In this document: one piece after another, positions 15,389 to 23,991 of the stretch
Numbering within the stretch: position 1 is the stretch's first letter
Layout: each line of letters starts with the position of its first letter
DNA from: Pseudomonadota bacterium
GTDB taxonomy: Bacteria; Pseudomonadota; Alphaproteobacteria; Rhizobiales; Methylopilaceae
DNA length: 48,038 bases
Assembly (NCBI GenBank): GCA_023430145.1
Contig: JAEZCD010000335.1
Span: 1 to 48,038, forward strand
Reading direction: 5' to 3'
The notes under the pieces: model-generated
Database searches by the model: none
Seen by the model: the letters and a program-made list of their open reading frames with translations, nothing else
What the model was told of the DNA's origin: nothing
Position numbers and translations under genes: made by a program

Positions 15389-16807
15389 ATGACCGCGCTG
15401 CACGATCTGACCATCGCCGAGGCCGCGTCGCTGCTGAAGGCCAAGAAGCTCTCCCCGGTCGAGCTGACCGCAGCCTATCTCCAGCGGATCGAGGCCTTCG
15501 ACGGGCAGCTCAACGCCTATATCCGCGTGCTGCCCGAGGAGGCCATGGCCGCCGCGCGCAAGGCCGAGGGCGAGATCATGAAGGGCGGCTACAAGGGGCC
15601 GCTGCACGGCGTGCCGATCGCCCTCAAGGACATCTACAACACCAAGGGCATCGCCACGACCGGCCATTCCGCGCTCTACAAGGACCACGTCCCGGCCGAG
15701 GATGCGACGACGACGCGGCTGCTCGCCGAAGCCGGCACGATCCTGCTGGGCAAGCTCTCGACCTGGGAGTTCGCCATCGGCGGCACCTCCTTCGACCTGC
15801 CCTGGCCGCCGGCCAAGAATCCCTGGAACCTCGCCCATGATCCGGCCGGATCCTCCTCCGGCGCGGGCGCGGCGATTGTGGCCGGCCTCGCCATGGGCAC
15901 CATGGGCACCGACACCGGCGGCTCGATCCGCGGACCGGCCGCCTGGTGCGGCATCGCCGGCCTGAAGCCGACCTACGGCCTCGTCAGCCGGCGGGGCATC
16001 CTGCCGCTCTCCTTCAGCCTCGACCATGGCGGCCCGATGTGCTGGACGAGCGAGGACTGCGCGCTGATGATGGACGTGCTCGCCGAATACGACCCGCTCG
16101 ACCCCGGCAGCGCCGACGTCGCCAAGCCCGATTTTCTCGGCTCCGTGGGCAAGGACGTGAAGGGACTGCGCATCGGCGTCGTCCGCCACTTCTTCGAGAC
16201 CGACGCCGAGATCGATCCCGAGATCAAGGCAGGCATCGAGGCCGCCCTCGATACCTTCCGGGATCTAGGCTGCACGGTCGTCGACGTCACGCTGTCGCCG
16301 CTCGCCGCCTATGGCGACGCCGCGGCGCTGATCTCGCGCCCGGAAGCCTTCGCCATCCACGAGGAGGCGCTGAAGGCGACGCCGGAGCTCTATGGCGAGC
16401 TCGCCCGCCAGCGCATCATGATGGGCGCCTTCGTGCGCGCCAGCGACTATGTCAACGCGCTGCGCGAGCGCGGCCGCCTGATTGGCGAGATCGCGGCGGT
16501 GTTCGAGACCGTCGACATCCTGATCACTCCGACGATGCCGGGCGTCGCGCCGAAGCTCGGCGATCTCGGCAACCTGATGTCGCGCGCGCGGCCATCCTTC
16601 ACCCGCCCGTTCAATCTCACCGGCTCGCCGGCGCTCTCGGTCTGCTCCGGATTCTCGGAGGCCGGGCTGCCGCTGAACATGCAGATCATCGGCCGCCCGT
16701 TCCAGGACGACCTCGTGCTGCGCGTCGGCAGCGCTTTCGAGAAGGCGACCGCGTTCCGCGATGCACGCCCGGCGCAATGGGCCGAGCACGCCATGGCGGC
16801 CGAGTGA
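15389..16807 (+). CDS. Amidase-signature hydrolase A2 (AtzE-like)
   Basis: A 472-residue amidase with triad K80 (IALKDI), S155 (AGSSSGAG) and S179 (GTDTGGSIR). It has the AtzE-like segments KPTYGLVSRRGILPLSFSLD and EAFAIHEEAL. The ATG at 15389 is chosen over a GTG at 15374 because GAGGGAGG lies five bases upstream. The gene directly follows small protein G1, a likely non-catalytic partner. Relative to A1 the C-terminal third differs most (LITPTMPGVAPKLGDLGNL), which is where substrate specificity loops lie, so different substrates are plausible. Confidence 0.9.
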   Translation: MTALHDLTIAEAASLLKAKKLSPVELTAAYLQRIEAFDGQLNAYIRVLPEEAMAAARKAEGEIMKGGYKGPLHGVPIALKDIYNTKGIATTGHSALYKDHVPAEDATTTRLLAEAGTILLGKLSTWEFAIGGTSFDLPWPPAKNPWNLAHDPAGSSSGAGAAIVAGLAMGTMGTDTGGSIRGPAAWCGIAGLKPTYGLVSRRGILPLSFSLDHGGPMCWTSEDCALMMDVLAEYDPLDPGSADVAKPDFLGSVGKDVKGLRIGVVRHFFETDAEIDPEIKAGIEAALDTFRDLGCTVVDVTLSPLAAYGDAAALISRPEAFAIHEEALKATPELYGELARQRIMMGAFVRASDYVNALRERGRLIGEIAAVFETVDILITPTMPGVAPKLGDLGNLMSRARPSFTRPFNLTGSPALSVCSGFSEAGLPLNMQIIGRPFQDDLVLRVGSAFEKATAFRDARPAQWAEHAMAAE

Positions 16808-16835
16808 TTCCGACAATCCCCGCGTGGAGACCAGC

Positions 16836-17024
16836 ATGAGCCAGACCATCTCACCCGAAGATTTCAAGGTGCTGCTCGACAGGGCCGGCATCAGCGTCCC
16901 GCCCGAGAAGATGGACGAGATGCGCGGCGCCTATGGGCTGCTGCAGGCGATGCGCGAGCGCGTGCGCAAGCCGCGCGGCTACGACGCGGAGCCGGCGCAC
17001 ATCTTCGCCCCTGCGAGCCGCTGA
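16836..17024 (+). CDS. Small AtzG-like protein G2
   Basis: A 62-residue protein: two predicted helices (PEDFKVLLDRAGISVPPEKM; EMRGAYGLLQAMRERV) and the C-terminal motif YDAEPAHIFAP. This helix-helix-EPAHxF layout is that of AtzG (DUF4089), a GatC relative. TGGAGA precedes the start at 16836. Its stop is one base from the start of amidase A3, which implies coupled translation and a stable complex with A3. Confidence 0.8.
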   Translation: MSQTISPEDFKVLLDRAGISVPPEKMDEMRGAYGLLQAMRERVRKPRGYDAEPAHIFAPASR

Positions 17025-17025
17025 G

Positions 17026-18432
17026 ATGACGAGCGATCCGACGCTGCTCACCATCCGCGAGGCCTCGACGCTGATCGCCGAGCGCAAGCTCTCGCCGGTG
17101 GAGCTGACGAAAGCCTGCATCGCGCGCACCGAAGCGCTCGACGCCACCCTCAACACCTATGTCGCCTTCACGCCGGAGCTGGCTCTGGAGGCGGCCGAAG
17201 CGGCCGAAGCGGAGATCCTCGCGGGCGGCCCTCGCAGCCCGATGCACGGCATCCCGGTCGGGCTGAAGGACATCTACGACACGCAAGGGGTGGCGACGAC
17301 AGGACACTCGAACCTGCTCAAGGACCGTGTTCCCGCCGAGGACGCCTTCACCGTCGCGAAGCTCAGGGAGAGCGGCGCGGTGATCATGGGCAAGCTCGGC
17401 ACCTTCGAGTTCGCCATCGGCGGGCCGTCCTTCGACCTCTTCACGCCGCCTGCCCTCAACCCGTGGGACACGACCCGCACCACCGGCGGCTCCTCGTCCG
17501 GCTCCGGCGCCGCGGTGGCGACCGGCATGGTGCTCGGCGCGACCGGCTCCGACACCGGCGGCTCGATCCGCAGCCCGTCCTCGCTGTGCGGGCTGGCCGG
17601 CATCAAGCCGACCTACGGGCTGCTCTCGCGCCGGGGCATCCTGCCGCTGTCGCAATCGCTGGATCACGCCGGGCCGATGTGCTGGACGGTCGAGGATGCG
17701 GCGCTGATGCTGCAGGCCATGGCGGGCCACGACCCGCTCGATCCGGCCAGCGCCGATGTCGCGACCCCGGACTTCGCGGGCAAGCTCGGCGAGCCGGTGA
17801 AGGGCAAGACGATCGGCGTCATCCGCCATTTCCACGAGAAGGACCACGAAGCGGCGCCATCGGTGCTGGCGGCGGTCGAGGAGGCGATCGCCGTCTTTCG
17901 GGCGCTCGGCTGCGAGGTCAAGGACGTGACGCTGCCGCCACTGATGGATTTCGCCGCCGTCGGCATCGTCATCATGTCGTCCGAGGCCTTCGCGATCCAC
18001 GAGGCCGATCTGCGTGCGACCCCGGAGCTCTACGGCGAGATCGCACGCGACCGGATCAGCATGGGCGGGTTCCTGACGGGCGCGGACTATGTGCAGGCGC
18101 TGCGGCGGCGGCAGGAGCTCGTCGCCGCCGTCACCGAGGCGATGATGGGCTTCGACGCGCTGCTGACGGCCGGCTCGCCCTTCCCGGCGCCGCCGATCGA
18201 CAAGGTGCCGAAATGGCTGATGTACGAGAAGCCCTCGATCACCATGCCGTTCAACGTCACCGGCCTGCCGGCGCTCGCCGTCTGCGCCGGCTACGAGAGC
18301 GGCACCGGGCTGCCGGTCGCCATGCAGCTCATCGGGCATGCTTTCGACGAGGCGACCGTCTTCCAGCTCGGCCATGCCTACGAGCAGGCTACCGACTGGC
18401 GCTCCGTCCGGCCGGCGCTGCTGGCGGCATGA
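17026..18432 (+). CDS. Amidase-signature hydrolase A3 (AtzE-like)
   Basis: A 468-residue amidase with triad K81 (VGLKDI), S156 (GGSSSGSG) and S180 (GSDTGGSIR). It has the AtzE-like PMHGIPVGLKDIYDTQGVAT and EAFAIHEADL segments. Its gene begins one base after small protein G2, so G2 and A3 are a pair. The region after the nucleophile reads SPSSLCGLAGIKPTYG, with SPSS where the other copies have a Pro-Ala-Ala/Ser sequence, so the pocket rim differs. A strong hairpin follows at 18446-18464. Confidence 0.9.
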   Translation: MTSDPTLLTIREASTLIAERKLSPVELTKACIARTEALDATLNTYVAFTPELALEAAEAAEAEILAGGPRSPMHGIPVGLKDIYDTQGVATTGHSNLLKDRVPAEDAFTVAKLRESGAVIMGKLGTFEFAIGGPSFDLFTPPALNPWDTTRTTGGSSSGSGAAVATGMVLGATGSDTGGSIRSPSSLCGLAGIKPTYGLLSRRGILPLSQSLDHAGPMCWTVEDAALMLQAMAGHDPLDPASADVATPDFAGKLGEPVKGKTIGVIRHFHEKDHEAAPSVLAAVEEAIAVFRALGCEVKDVTLPPLMDFAAVGIVIMSSEAFAIHEADLRATPELYGEIARDRISMGGFLTGADYVQALRRRQELVAAVTEAMMGFDALLTAGSPFPAPPIDKVPKWLMYEKPSITMPFNVTGLPALAVCAGYESGTGLPVAMQLIGHAFDEATVFQLGHAYEQATDWRSVRPALLAA

Positions 18433-18445
18433 GACGACCGGCGTC

Positions 18446-18464
18446 GCGGCCCCGGCGGGGCCGC
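18446..18464. other. Strong intercistronic hairpin
   Basis: GCGGCCCC-GGC-GGGGCCGC, a perfect 8-bp stem, lies between amidase A3 and the EamA gene. No T-run follows. It could be a partial terminator or a message-stabilising stem within the long operon. Confidence 0.5.
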
Positions 18465-18502
18465 AACAAGGCAATTGCGATCTGTGAAGGGCCTGCCGCG
18501 CC

Positions 18503-19381
18503 ATGACCTATGCCCGCAACACGGTCCAGGCCGGCATCCTCTGGATGATCCTCAGCACCGCCTGTCTGGCGGGCGGCAATTCGCTCGTGCGCCTGATCGC
18601 GACGGAGCTGCACCCGTTCCAGATCAGCTTCCTGACGAACGTGATCATGCTCGTCTTCGTCTGGCCGCATCTGCGGGGCGGCGCAGAGCTGCCGGACCGG
18701 ACCGAGAAGCGCAAGCTCTACGCCCTCATGACGGCGGTCGGCTGCATCTCGAACCTGACCTGGTTCTATGCGCTCGCGCATGTGCCGCTCGCCAAGGCGA
18801 CGGCGATGACGTTCGCGGCGCCGATCATCGTCACCGCGCTCGCCGGCGTCCTGCTCGGCGAGAGCGTCTCGCGCAGCCGCTGGGTCGCGGTGCTGGTCGG
18901 CTTCGCGGGGGTGATGGTGATCTCCCGGCCGGGCTTCGTCGCGCTCGACGCCGGCACCGTCGCGCTGATGGTCTCCACCCTGTCGATGGCCTCGATGTAT
19001 CTCGTGTCCAAGCGGCTGACGCAGATCGAGAGCATGAGCCGGATCGTCGCCATAACCACCCTGATCCCGGTGGTGACCGGCGTCGTTCCCGCCATCCTCT
19101 ACTGGCGCATGCCATCACTGGAGATCCTGCTGGTCCTCGTGGTGATGGCCGTCGCCATGTTCGTCGGCGGTCTGACGCTGTTCCTGGCGTTGCGCAACGC
19201 GCCGGCGTCGACGGTCATGCCGTTCGACTTCGCCCGTCTGCCCTTCATCGCCGTGTTCGCCTGGCTCGCCTACCGGGAGATGCCCGATCAATGGGCGCTG
19301 ATCGGCGCCGCGATCGTGATGGCCGCGACCGGCTTCATCTTCCAGGACGAGCGCCGCAAGCAGCGCCAGGTGCCCGCCTAG
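18503..19381 (+). CDS. EamA/DMT-family transporter 1
   Basis: Ten-helix inner-membrane transporter (292 aa) of the drug/metabolite family, built from two EamA repeats. The first begins at ILWMILSTACLAGGNSLVRL. The second holds FLALRNAPASTVMPFDFARLPF and ends with WALIGAAIVMAATGFIF. Members export or import amino acids, nucleosides and other small metabolites. It sits between amidase pairs in the sigma-54 operon, so it may move a substrate or expel a carbon product after deamination. Direction of transport cannot be read from sequence. Confidence 0.85.
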   Translation: MTYARNTVQAGILWMILSTACLAGGNSLVRLIATELHPFQISFLTNVIMLVFVWPHLRGGAELPDRTEKRKLYALMTAVGCISNLTWFYALAHVPLAKATAMTFAAPIIVTALAGVLLGESVSRSRWVAVLVGFAGVMVISRPGFVALDAGTVALMVSTLSMASMYLVSKRLTQIESMSRIVAITTLIPVVTGVVPAILYWRMPSLEILLVLVVMAVAMFVGGLTLFLALRNAPASTVMPFDFARLPFIAVFAWLAYREMPDQWALIGAAIVMAATGFIFQDERRKQRQVPA

Positions 19382-19442
19382 CCGGTCGCGCATTCGCCGC
19401 CCGCGACGATGCGGGCATCCGCCCCGAAGGAGACTCGAGCCC

Positions 19443-19646
19443 ATGCCCATACCGATCGCATCCGAAGCGCAGATGAGCGCCTTCCTGGCGCGCGCCGGCT
19501 TCGACCTGACGCCGGAGCAGGTCGCCGAATACGCGCAGGCCTACGGCTACATCCTCGAGATGGCGGCGCGGATCAGAGGCGAGCGCGGCTACATGGCCGA
19601 GCCCGCGCACATGTTCGACTTTCCCGCCGAGGAGGCCGCCCGATGA
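19443..19646 (+). CDS. Small AtzG-like protein G3
   Basis: A 67-residue protein with helices SEAQMSAFLARAGFDLTP and AEYAQAYGYILEMAARI and the motif YMAEPAHMFDF, the clearest AtzG-type ending in the window. AAGGAGACT precedes the start at 19443. Its stop overlaps the amidase A4 start (ATGA), so the two proteins are translationally coupled and probably form a complex. Confidence 0.82.
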   Translation: MPIPIASEAQMSAFLARAGFDLTPEQVAEYAQAYGYILEMAARIRGERGYMAEPAHMFDFPAEEAAR

Positions 19647-21052
19647 GCGCCGACATCCCGACCATCAGCGAGGCCTCGGCCCTGATCAAGGCGGGCAAGC
19701 TCTCGCCGGTCGAGCTCACCGCAATGTGTCTCGATCGCGTCAAGGCCTTCGAGCCCGAGCTGCACGCCTTCGTCACCCTGACCGAGGATCGCGCCCGCGC
19801 CGATGCCAAGAAAGCGGAAGCCGAGATCCGGGCCTCGGGGCCGAGATCGCCGCTGCACGGCATCCCGATCGGCCTCAAGGACATCATCGACACCAAGGGC
19901 ATCCTGACGACCTGCCAGTCCGCCCACAATGTCGGCAACATACCCGACCGGGATGCGACCTGCGCGGCGGCGCTCGACGCCGCCGGCACCGTGCTGATGG
20001 GCAAGCTCACCACGCACGAGTTCGCCGATGGCGGCCCCTCCTTCGAGCTGCCCTGGCCGCCCGCCCGCAACCCGTGGAACACCGCGCACTTCACGGCCGG
20101 CTCCTCGAGCGGCACGGGGGCCGCGGTCGCGGCCGGGCTCGTGCTCGGCGGGCTCGGCACCGATACGGGCGGCTCGATCCGCGGGCCGGCCGCGCTTTGC
20201 GGCATCGTCGGGCTGAAGCCGACTTACGGGCTCGTCAGCCGCTCGGGCGTCGCGCCGGCCGCCTATTCGCTCGACCATATCGGCCCGATGGCCTGGACCA
20301 CCGCCGACTGCGCGCTGATGCTGCAGGCGCTCGCCGGCCATGATCCGGCCGATCCGGCGAGCGCCAAGCGGCCCGTGCCGGACTACAGCGCCGGCCTCGC
20401 CAAAGGGGCCGAGGGGCTGAAGGTCGGCGTGATCCGGCGCTGGCACGAGATCGACCGGCCGGTCGCCGAAGCCGTGCAGGCCGGCATCGACGCGGCCGTC
20501 GCGGCTTATGAGAGCCAAGGCGCGGAGGTCGTTGAGATCGAGCTTTCGTCCATGCAGGACTACAACGCGGCCGGCTTCTTCATCGCCACGGTCGAGCGCG
20601 GCGCCGCCTACGAGGCGATGATGCTGACGAGCCCCGAGAAGTTCGGCCAGCGCTATCGGGATCGGCTCGTCCTCGCGGCGCTCTGCACCGGCATGGACTA
20701 TGTCCAGGCGATGCGCCGGCGGCGCGAGCTGATCGCGGAGATGGCGGCCGCCATGGCCGGCGTCGATGTCGTGCTGACGGCCGGCAATCCCGACGAGGCG
20801 CCACCGATCGACGAGGTGCCGCGCTGGGACAATCTCGACAAGCCGAACTTCACCATGGCGTTCAACCTGACCGGCATGCCGGCGATCTGCGTGCCCTCGG
20901 GCTTCGGTCCCAATGGCCTGCCGGTCTCGATCCAGCTCGCCGCGCGACCCTTCGCCGAGGCCGTGCTGCTGCGGGCGGCGCACGCCTTCGAGCAGGCGAC
21001 GCCCTGGCGCGACCGTCGTCCGGACATGGCCGCGCTGTCGAAGGCGGCGTGA
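19643..21052 (+). CDS. Amidase-signature hydrolase A4 (AtzE-like)
   Basis: A 469-residue amidase with triad K79 (IGLKDI), S154 (AGSSSGTG) and S178 (GTDTGGSIR). It overlaps G3 by four bases. Differences from A1-A3 include CQSAHNVGNIPDRDAT after the first lobe and PAAYSLDHIGP where the others have PLSxSLDH. The segment EAFAIHE seen in several copies is replaced by IATVERGAAYEAM. It is the last gene of the operon starting at 12015 and meets the GntR gene head-on across a strong hairpin. Confidence 0.9.
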   Translation: MSADIPTISEASALIKAGKLSPVELTAMCLDRVKAFEPELHAFVTLTEDRARADAKKAEAEIRASGPRSPLHGIPIGLKDIIDTKGILTTCQSAHNVGNIPDRDATCAAALDAAGTVLMGKLTTHEFADGGPSFELPWPPARNPWNTAHFTAGSSSGTGAAVAAGLVLGGLGTDTGGSIRGPAALCGIVGLKPTYGLVSRSGVAPAAYSLDHIGPMAWTTADCALMLQALAGHDPADPASAKRPVPDYSAGLAKGAEGLKVGVIRRWHEIDRPVAEAVQAGIDAAVAAYESQGAEVVEIELSSMQDYNAAGFFIATVERGAAYEAMMLTSPEKFGQRYRDRLVLAALCTGMDYVQAMRRRRELIAEMAAAMAGVDVVLTAGNPDEAPPIDEVPRWDNLDKPNFTMAFNLTGMPAICVPSGFGPNGLPVSIQLAARPFAEAVLLRAAHAFEQATPWRDRRPDMAALSKAA

Positions 21053-21058
21053 TCGGAC

Positions 21059-21097
21059 GCTCGAACGGCGCGGCCTGCGGGCCGTGCCGTATCGAGC
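21059..21097. terminator. Bidirectional hairpin terminator candidate
   Basis: GCTCGAACGGCGCGGCC and GGCCGTGCCGTATCGAGC pair across a TGCG loop with one bulged A and one G-T pair, giving about 17 bp. It lies between the convergent amidase A4 and GntR genes. There is no clear T-run on either side, so its strength is uncertain. Confidence 0.6.
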
Positions 21098-21104
21098 AAC
21101 TCCG

Positions 21105-21809
21105 TCAGGCGGCCCGCGCCTTGGTCGCCACGACCGGCTTGCGGGTCTCCATCTTGCGCCAGTGCTCGACGATGCGCTGGCCCGAGCGATAGACGTGCTC
21201 GGCGGCGATGCCTTCGGCGCGCACGACCTGGCCGCTCGTGATGGCGGCGAAGATCTGGCTATGGTCGTCATGCGCGCGAAGCAGCGTCGCCACGTCGAAC
21301 CAGCGGAACTTGAGCTGGTTGAGCAGAGGAATCTCACGCGACTTGCGCAGCATCATCGCCAGGTGAGCGTTGCCCGAGGCTTCGATCAGCGTGTTGTGGA
21401 AGCGATCGTTCAAGTCACGCCAGCGGCTGGATACCTCGTCGTTCCAGTCCTCTAGAACCTTCAGCAGCTCTTCGCTCTCCATCAGCACCTTGTGCAGCAG
21501 GCCGCGATGGATGTCCGATAGACCCTGCTGGGCGACGAGGCGCGCCCCGAGGCCTTCGAGACTGGCGCGCACGAGGTAGATGCCCTCGATGTCCTTGGCG
21601 GCGAAGGATTTGACCGCATAGCCACTATTGGGACGATACTCGAGCAGGCCTTCGGCGGCGAGCGTCGAGAGCGCGGCGCGGATCGGCGTTCGCGAGACCT
21701 CGAGCGCTTCCGCCAGATCGACCTCGTTGAGGCGCATGCCGCCGGCATACTGCCCCTCGAGAAGGGCTTCCCTGAGCTTGTTGGTTACCGAGACCCCGCG
21801 CGTCGCCAT
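21105..21809 (-). CDS. GntR-family transcriptional regulator, FadR/FCD type
   Basis: DNA-binding regulator of 234 aa. Residues 7-65 form the winged helix-turn-helix (MRLNEVDLAEALEVSRTPIR, then TLAAEGLLEY). Residues 75-225 are an all-helical FCD ligand domain with the metal-binding pattern: Asp/His in DRFHNTL, His in DDHSQIF, His in AEHVYRS. The start at 21809 gives the usual length, although no strong ribosome site is seen; the frame stays open for 32 more codons upstream. It is the only regulator in the amidase locus. VanR-type FCD proteins bind ATTGGATCCAAT-like palindromes, close to the repeated ATTGRAYACAAT element here, so it is the prime candidate binder. It may be the last gene of the leftward operon. 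Confidence 0.9.
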   Translation of the reverse strand: MATRGVSVTNKLREALLEGQYAGGMRLNEVDLAEALEVSRTPIRAALSTLAAEGLLEYRPNSGYAVKSFAAKDIEGIYLVRASLEGLGARLVAQQGLSDIHRGLLHKVLMESEELLKVLEDWNDEVSSRWRDLNDRFHNTLIEASGNAHLAMMLRKSREIPLLNQLKFRWFDVATLLRAHDDHSQIFAAITSGQVVRAEGIAAEHVYRSGQRIVEHWRKMETRKPVVATKARAA

Positions 21810-21897
21810 TTGATGTTTTAGCCTTGTTGGTGAAGCCGGCGAACGAGATGCCTCGCCGAGGCCGACATGCTCGGGTGAGAAGCAAAACGCATCGATC

Positions 21898-22009
21898 GTG
21901 TACACTCGGCAGGCAATTAGGAGGCGGTTTCGCGCAAGTCAACGTCAAACTGATGCTTGCGACGCGGTGGTGTGCATTATTCGGAGCGTGTTGCCCGGCA
22001 TGTATGCAA
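21898..22009 (-). promoter_or_regulatory. Possible promoter and autoregulatory sites of the GntR gene
   Basis: On the minus strand TTGACT (21942-21937), a 17-base spacer and TAATTG (21919-21914) resemble a sigma-70-type promoter. A perfect GTGTACAC palindrome (21898-21905) lies just downstream. An operator-like ATGTATGCAA (22000-22009) sits upstream, inside the last codons of the EamA gene, and shares TGTATGCAA with the site at 38724. No sigma-54 motif is seen here. Confidence 0.4.
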
Positions 22010-22954
22010 TACCTCCGGCGGAGCCCCATCCGGCGCGGTCGAGGCGAGCGGAGGGCTCGAGTGCCTCGTCGGAACACGCCTCGGCCCCAGATAGACCAGC
22101 GCGCTCGCGGCGATGACGATCGCCGAGCCGCCGAGCACGAGTGCCGTCGGCACCTCGCCGAACCAGACGAAGCCGACGATCAGCGCCCACAGCATCTTCG
22201 TGTAGGAGAGCGGGGCGATCGTCGCCACCGGCGCATGGAAGAGCGCGCGGGTGGTGAGATATTGGCAGGCGCCGGACGCGAGACCGTTGCCGAGGAGCAG
22301 CGCCCACTGCGCCGGCGTCGGCTGGACCCAGTTGAAGGGGAGGCTGGGCAGCACGAGCAGCGCCGAGCCGGCGAGCGTCCAGAAGGCGATGGCGAGCGAG
22401 GTCTCCATCCGCGACAGGCTGCGCTGCTGGATCAGCGAGAGCGCGCCGAAGAGCGTGCCGATGATGGACATCGTCAGGCCGAAGACACTGCCGCCGCCGG
22501 TCGGCTGGACCATCAGCACCACGCCGCCGAGACCGAGCAGCAGCGCGATCCAGCCGAGCCGCGTCACCTTCTCGCCGAGCAGCGGCGCCGACAGCAGCAT
22601 CACCAGCACGGGCTGCAGAAAGGAGATGGCGGTGGCGTCCGCCAGCGGCATGTAGCGGTAGGCCACGAAGATGAAGAGCAGCACGGCGGTGAACAGGAGC
22701 GCCTGCAGCGCGACGCCGGCCGGGTGGCGCACCCGCAGCGCCTGAAAGCCGCCGACGCTGCGCGCCATCAGGAGCAGGGTGACGAGTGCCATGCTGTTGC
22801 GGAAGAAGACGATCTGGTCGACCGCGAAGGTCTCCGCCAGCGCCTTGACCACCCCGTTCAGGATGGAGAAGAGCGCCAGCCCGATCAGCATCATGACGAC
22901 GCCGCGGCGGGCGTCGCGCCCGTCCTCCGTGGCTACGCTCTGGATCGTGCTCAT
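21977..22954 (-). CDS. EamA/DMT-family transporter 2
   Basis: Ten-helix membrane transporter (325 aa) with two EamA repeats, for example RYMPLADATAISFLQPVLVM in the first and APVATIAPLSYTKMLWALIV in the second. A non-membrane C-terminal tail of about 30 residues is rich in Ser, Pro and Arg. Its start lies four bases after the asparaginase-like stop, so it belongs to the leftward operon headed by the Dpp transporter. It may export a product or import a related solute; no substrate can be named. Confidence 0.85.
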   Translation of the reverse strand: MSTIQSVATEDGRDARRGVVMMLIGLALFSILNGVVKALAETFAVDQIVFFRNSMALVTLLLMARSVGGFQALRVRHPAGVALQALLFTAVLLFIFVAYRYMPLADATAISFLQPVLVMLLSAPLLGEKVTRLGWIALLLGLGGVVLMVQPTGGGSVFGLTMSIIGTLFGALSLIQQRSLSRMETSLAIAFWTLAGSALLVLPSLPFNWVQPTPAQWALLLGNGLASGACQYLTTRALFHAPVATIAPLSYTKMLWALIVGFVWFGEVPTALVLGGSAIVIAASALVYLGPRRVPTRHSSPPLASTAPDGAPPEVLHTCRATRSE

Positions 22955-22958
22955 CGGC

Positions 22959-23960
22959 TCAATAGGTCAGGAAGATGCGCTCGATCTCGGCCGGATCGTC
23001 GCTGATCGTCAAAGCCAGCGCCAGAAGCAGCCGCGCCTTCTGCGGGGTGAGATTGTCCGTCGTCAGGAAGCCGGCCTCCCGCAGGCGCTTGCCCTTGAAG
23101 GTGCGACCCGAGCCGGCCCGCGTCGACTGCATCACGACCACCCCGGCGGCGGCGGCCTCCTTCAGGACCTCGAAGTCGGCCGGGCCGGCGAAACCCGGCG
23201 CGAACCCGGCCGAGACGATGCCCTTCGCCCCGGCGGCGACGAGGGCGCGCGCCGCCGTGCCGTCCGAGCCGGTGTAGGCGAGCACGATGTCGACGCGGGG
23301 CAGGGCATCGAGCGTGCGGATGTCGAACTCGGTGTCGGGCGCGGCTCGCCTCACGGGCCGGCGATAGAAGGCGATGGAGTCGCCGTCGGCATGGCCGAGC
23401 ACGCCGAAATCGGGCGAGCGGAAGGTGTGCAGCCGGAACGTCGAGGTCTTCGTCACCTCGCGGGCGGCGTGGATCTCGTCGTTCAGGAGAACCAGCACGC
23501 CGAGCCCGCGCGCCTGCGGCGAGGCGGCGGTGCGGATCGCGTTGGCGAGGTTCATGCCGGCGTCGGTCGACAGCGCGCTCGCAGGGCGCTGCGAGCCGAC
23601 GACGACGACCGGCACCGCCACCTTCACGGTGAGGCCGAGGAAATAGGCGGTCTCCTCCAACGAGGCGGTGCCGTGGAGGATGACGATGCCGGCGAGATCG
23701 GGATGCTCGACGACCAGCCGGTCGCAGGTCAGCACGAGCGCCTTCCAGTCGTCGAAATAGATGTTGGGACTGGGCACCGCCTTGAAGGGAACCGCAATCA
23801 GCTCGGCGTGCTCGCCGACCTCCGGGAACATCGCGACGAGCGCGTCGGCGTGCAGCATCCGCTCGTTGGCACCGTAGTCGAGGATGTCGAAGGGGCCGGT
23901 GCCGATCGAGCAGATGGTGCCGCCGGTCCCGATGACCGCGACCTTGGGCAATAAAGGCAT
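22959..23960 (-). CDS. Asparaginase/glutaminase-family amidohydrolase with altered active site
   Basis: A 333-residue member of the bacterial asparaginase family. The catalytic Thr in GTGGTI is T15. The second catalytic loop, normally HGTDT, reads HGTASLEETA: T98 is kept but the Asp that clamps the substrate (D90 in E. coli AnsB numbering) is A99. K171 in EVTKTS, equivalent to K162, is present. The nucleophile and base are therefore intact but recognition of the free amino-acid end is probably lost, so the substrate is unlikely to be plain asparagine. It sits between the cysteine hydrolase and EamA genes in the Dpp-headed operon. It contains no signal peptide, so it acts in the cytoplasm. Confidence 0.85.
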   Translation of the reverse strand: MPLLPKVAVIGTGGTICSIGTGPFDILDYGANERMLHADALVAMFPEVGEHAELIAVPFKAVPSPNIYFDDWKALVLTCDRLVVEHPDLAGIVILHGTASLEETAYFLGLTVKVAVPVVVVGSQRPASALSTDAGMNLANAIRTAASPQARGLGVLVLLNDEIHAAREVTKTSTFRLHTFRSPDFGVLGHADGDSIAFYRRPVRRAAPDTEFDIRTLDALPRVDIVLAYTGSDGTAARALVAAGAKGIVSAGFAPGFAGPADFEVLKEAAAAGVVVMQSTRAGSGRTFKGKRLREAGFLTTDNLTPQKARLLLALALTISDDPAEIERIFLTY

Positions 23961-23991
23961 GTCGTTCTCTGGTGAGGCGCGCGGGGCCTGG

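Noticed and set aside
13721..21052. The cluster as a canonical cyanurate/atrazine pathway
   Set aside because: AtzE/AtzG-like pairs are present, but cyanurate hydrolase and allophanate hydrolase are absent in the window, and five pairs are far more than that pathway needs.
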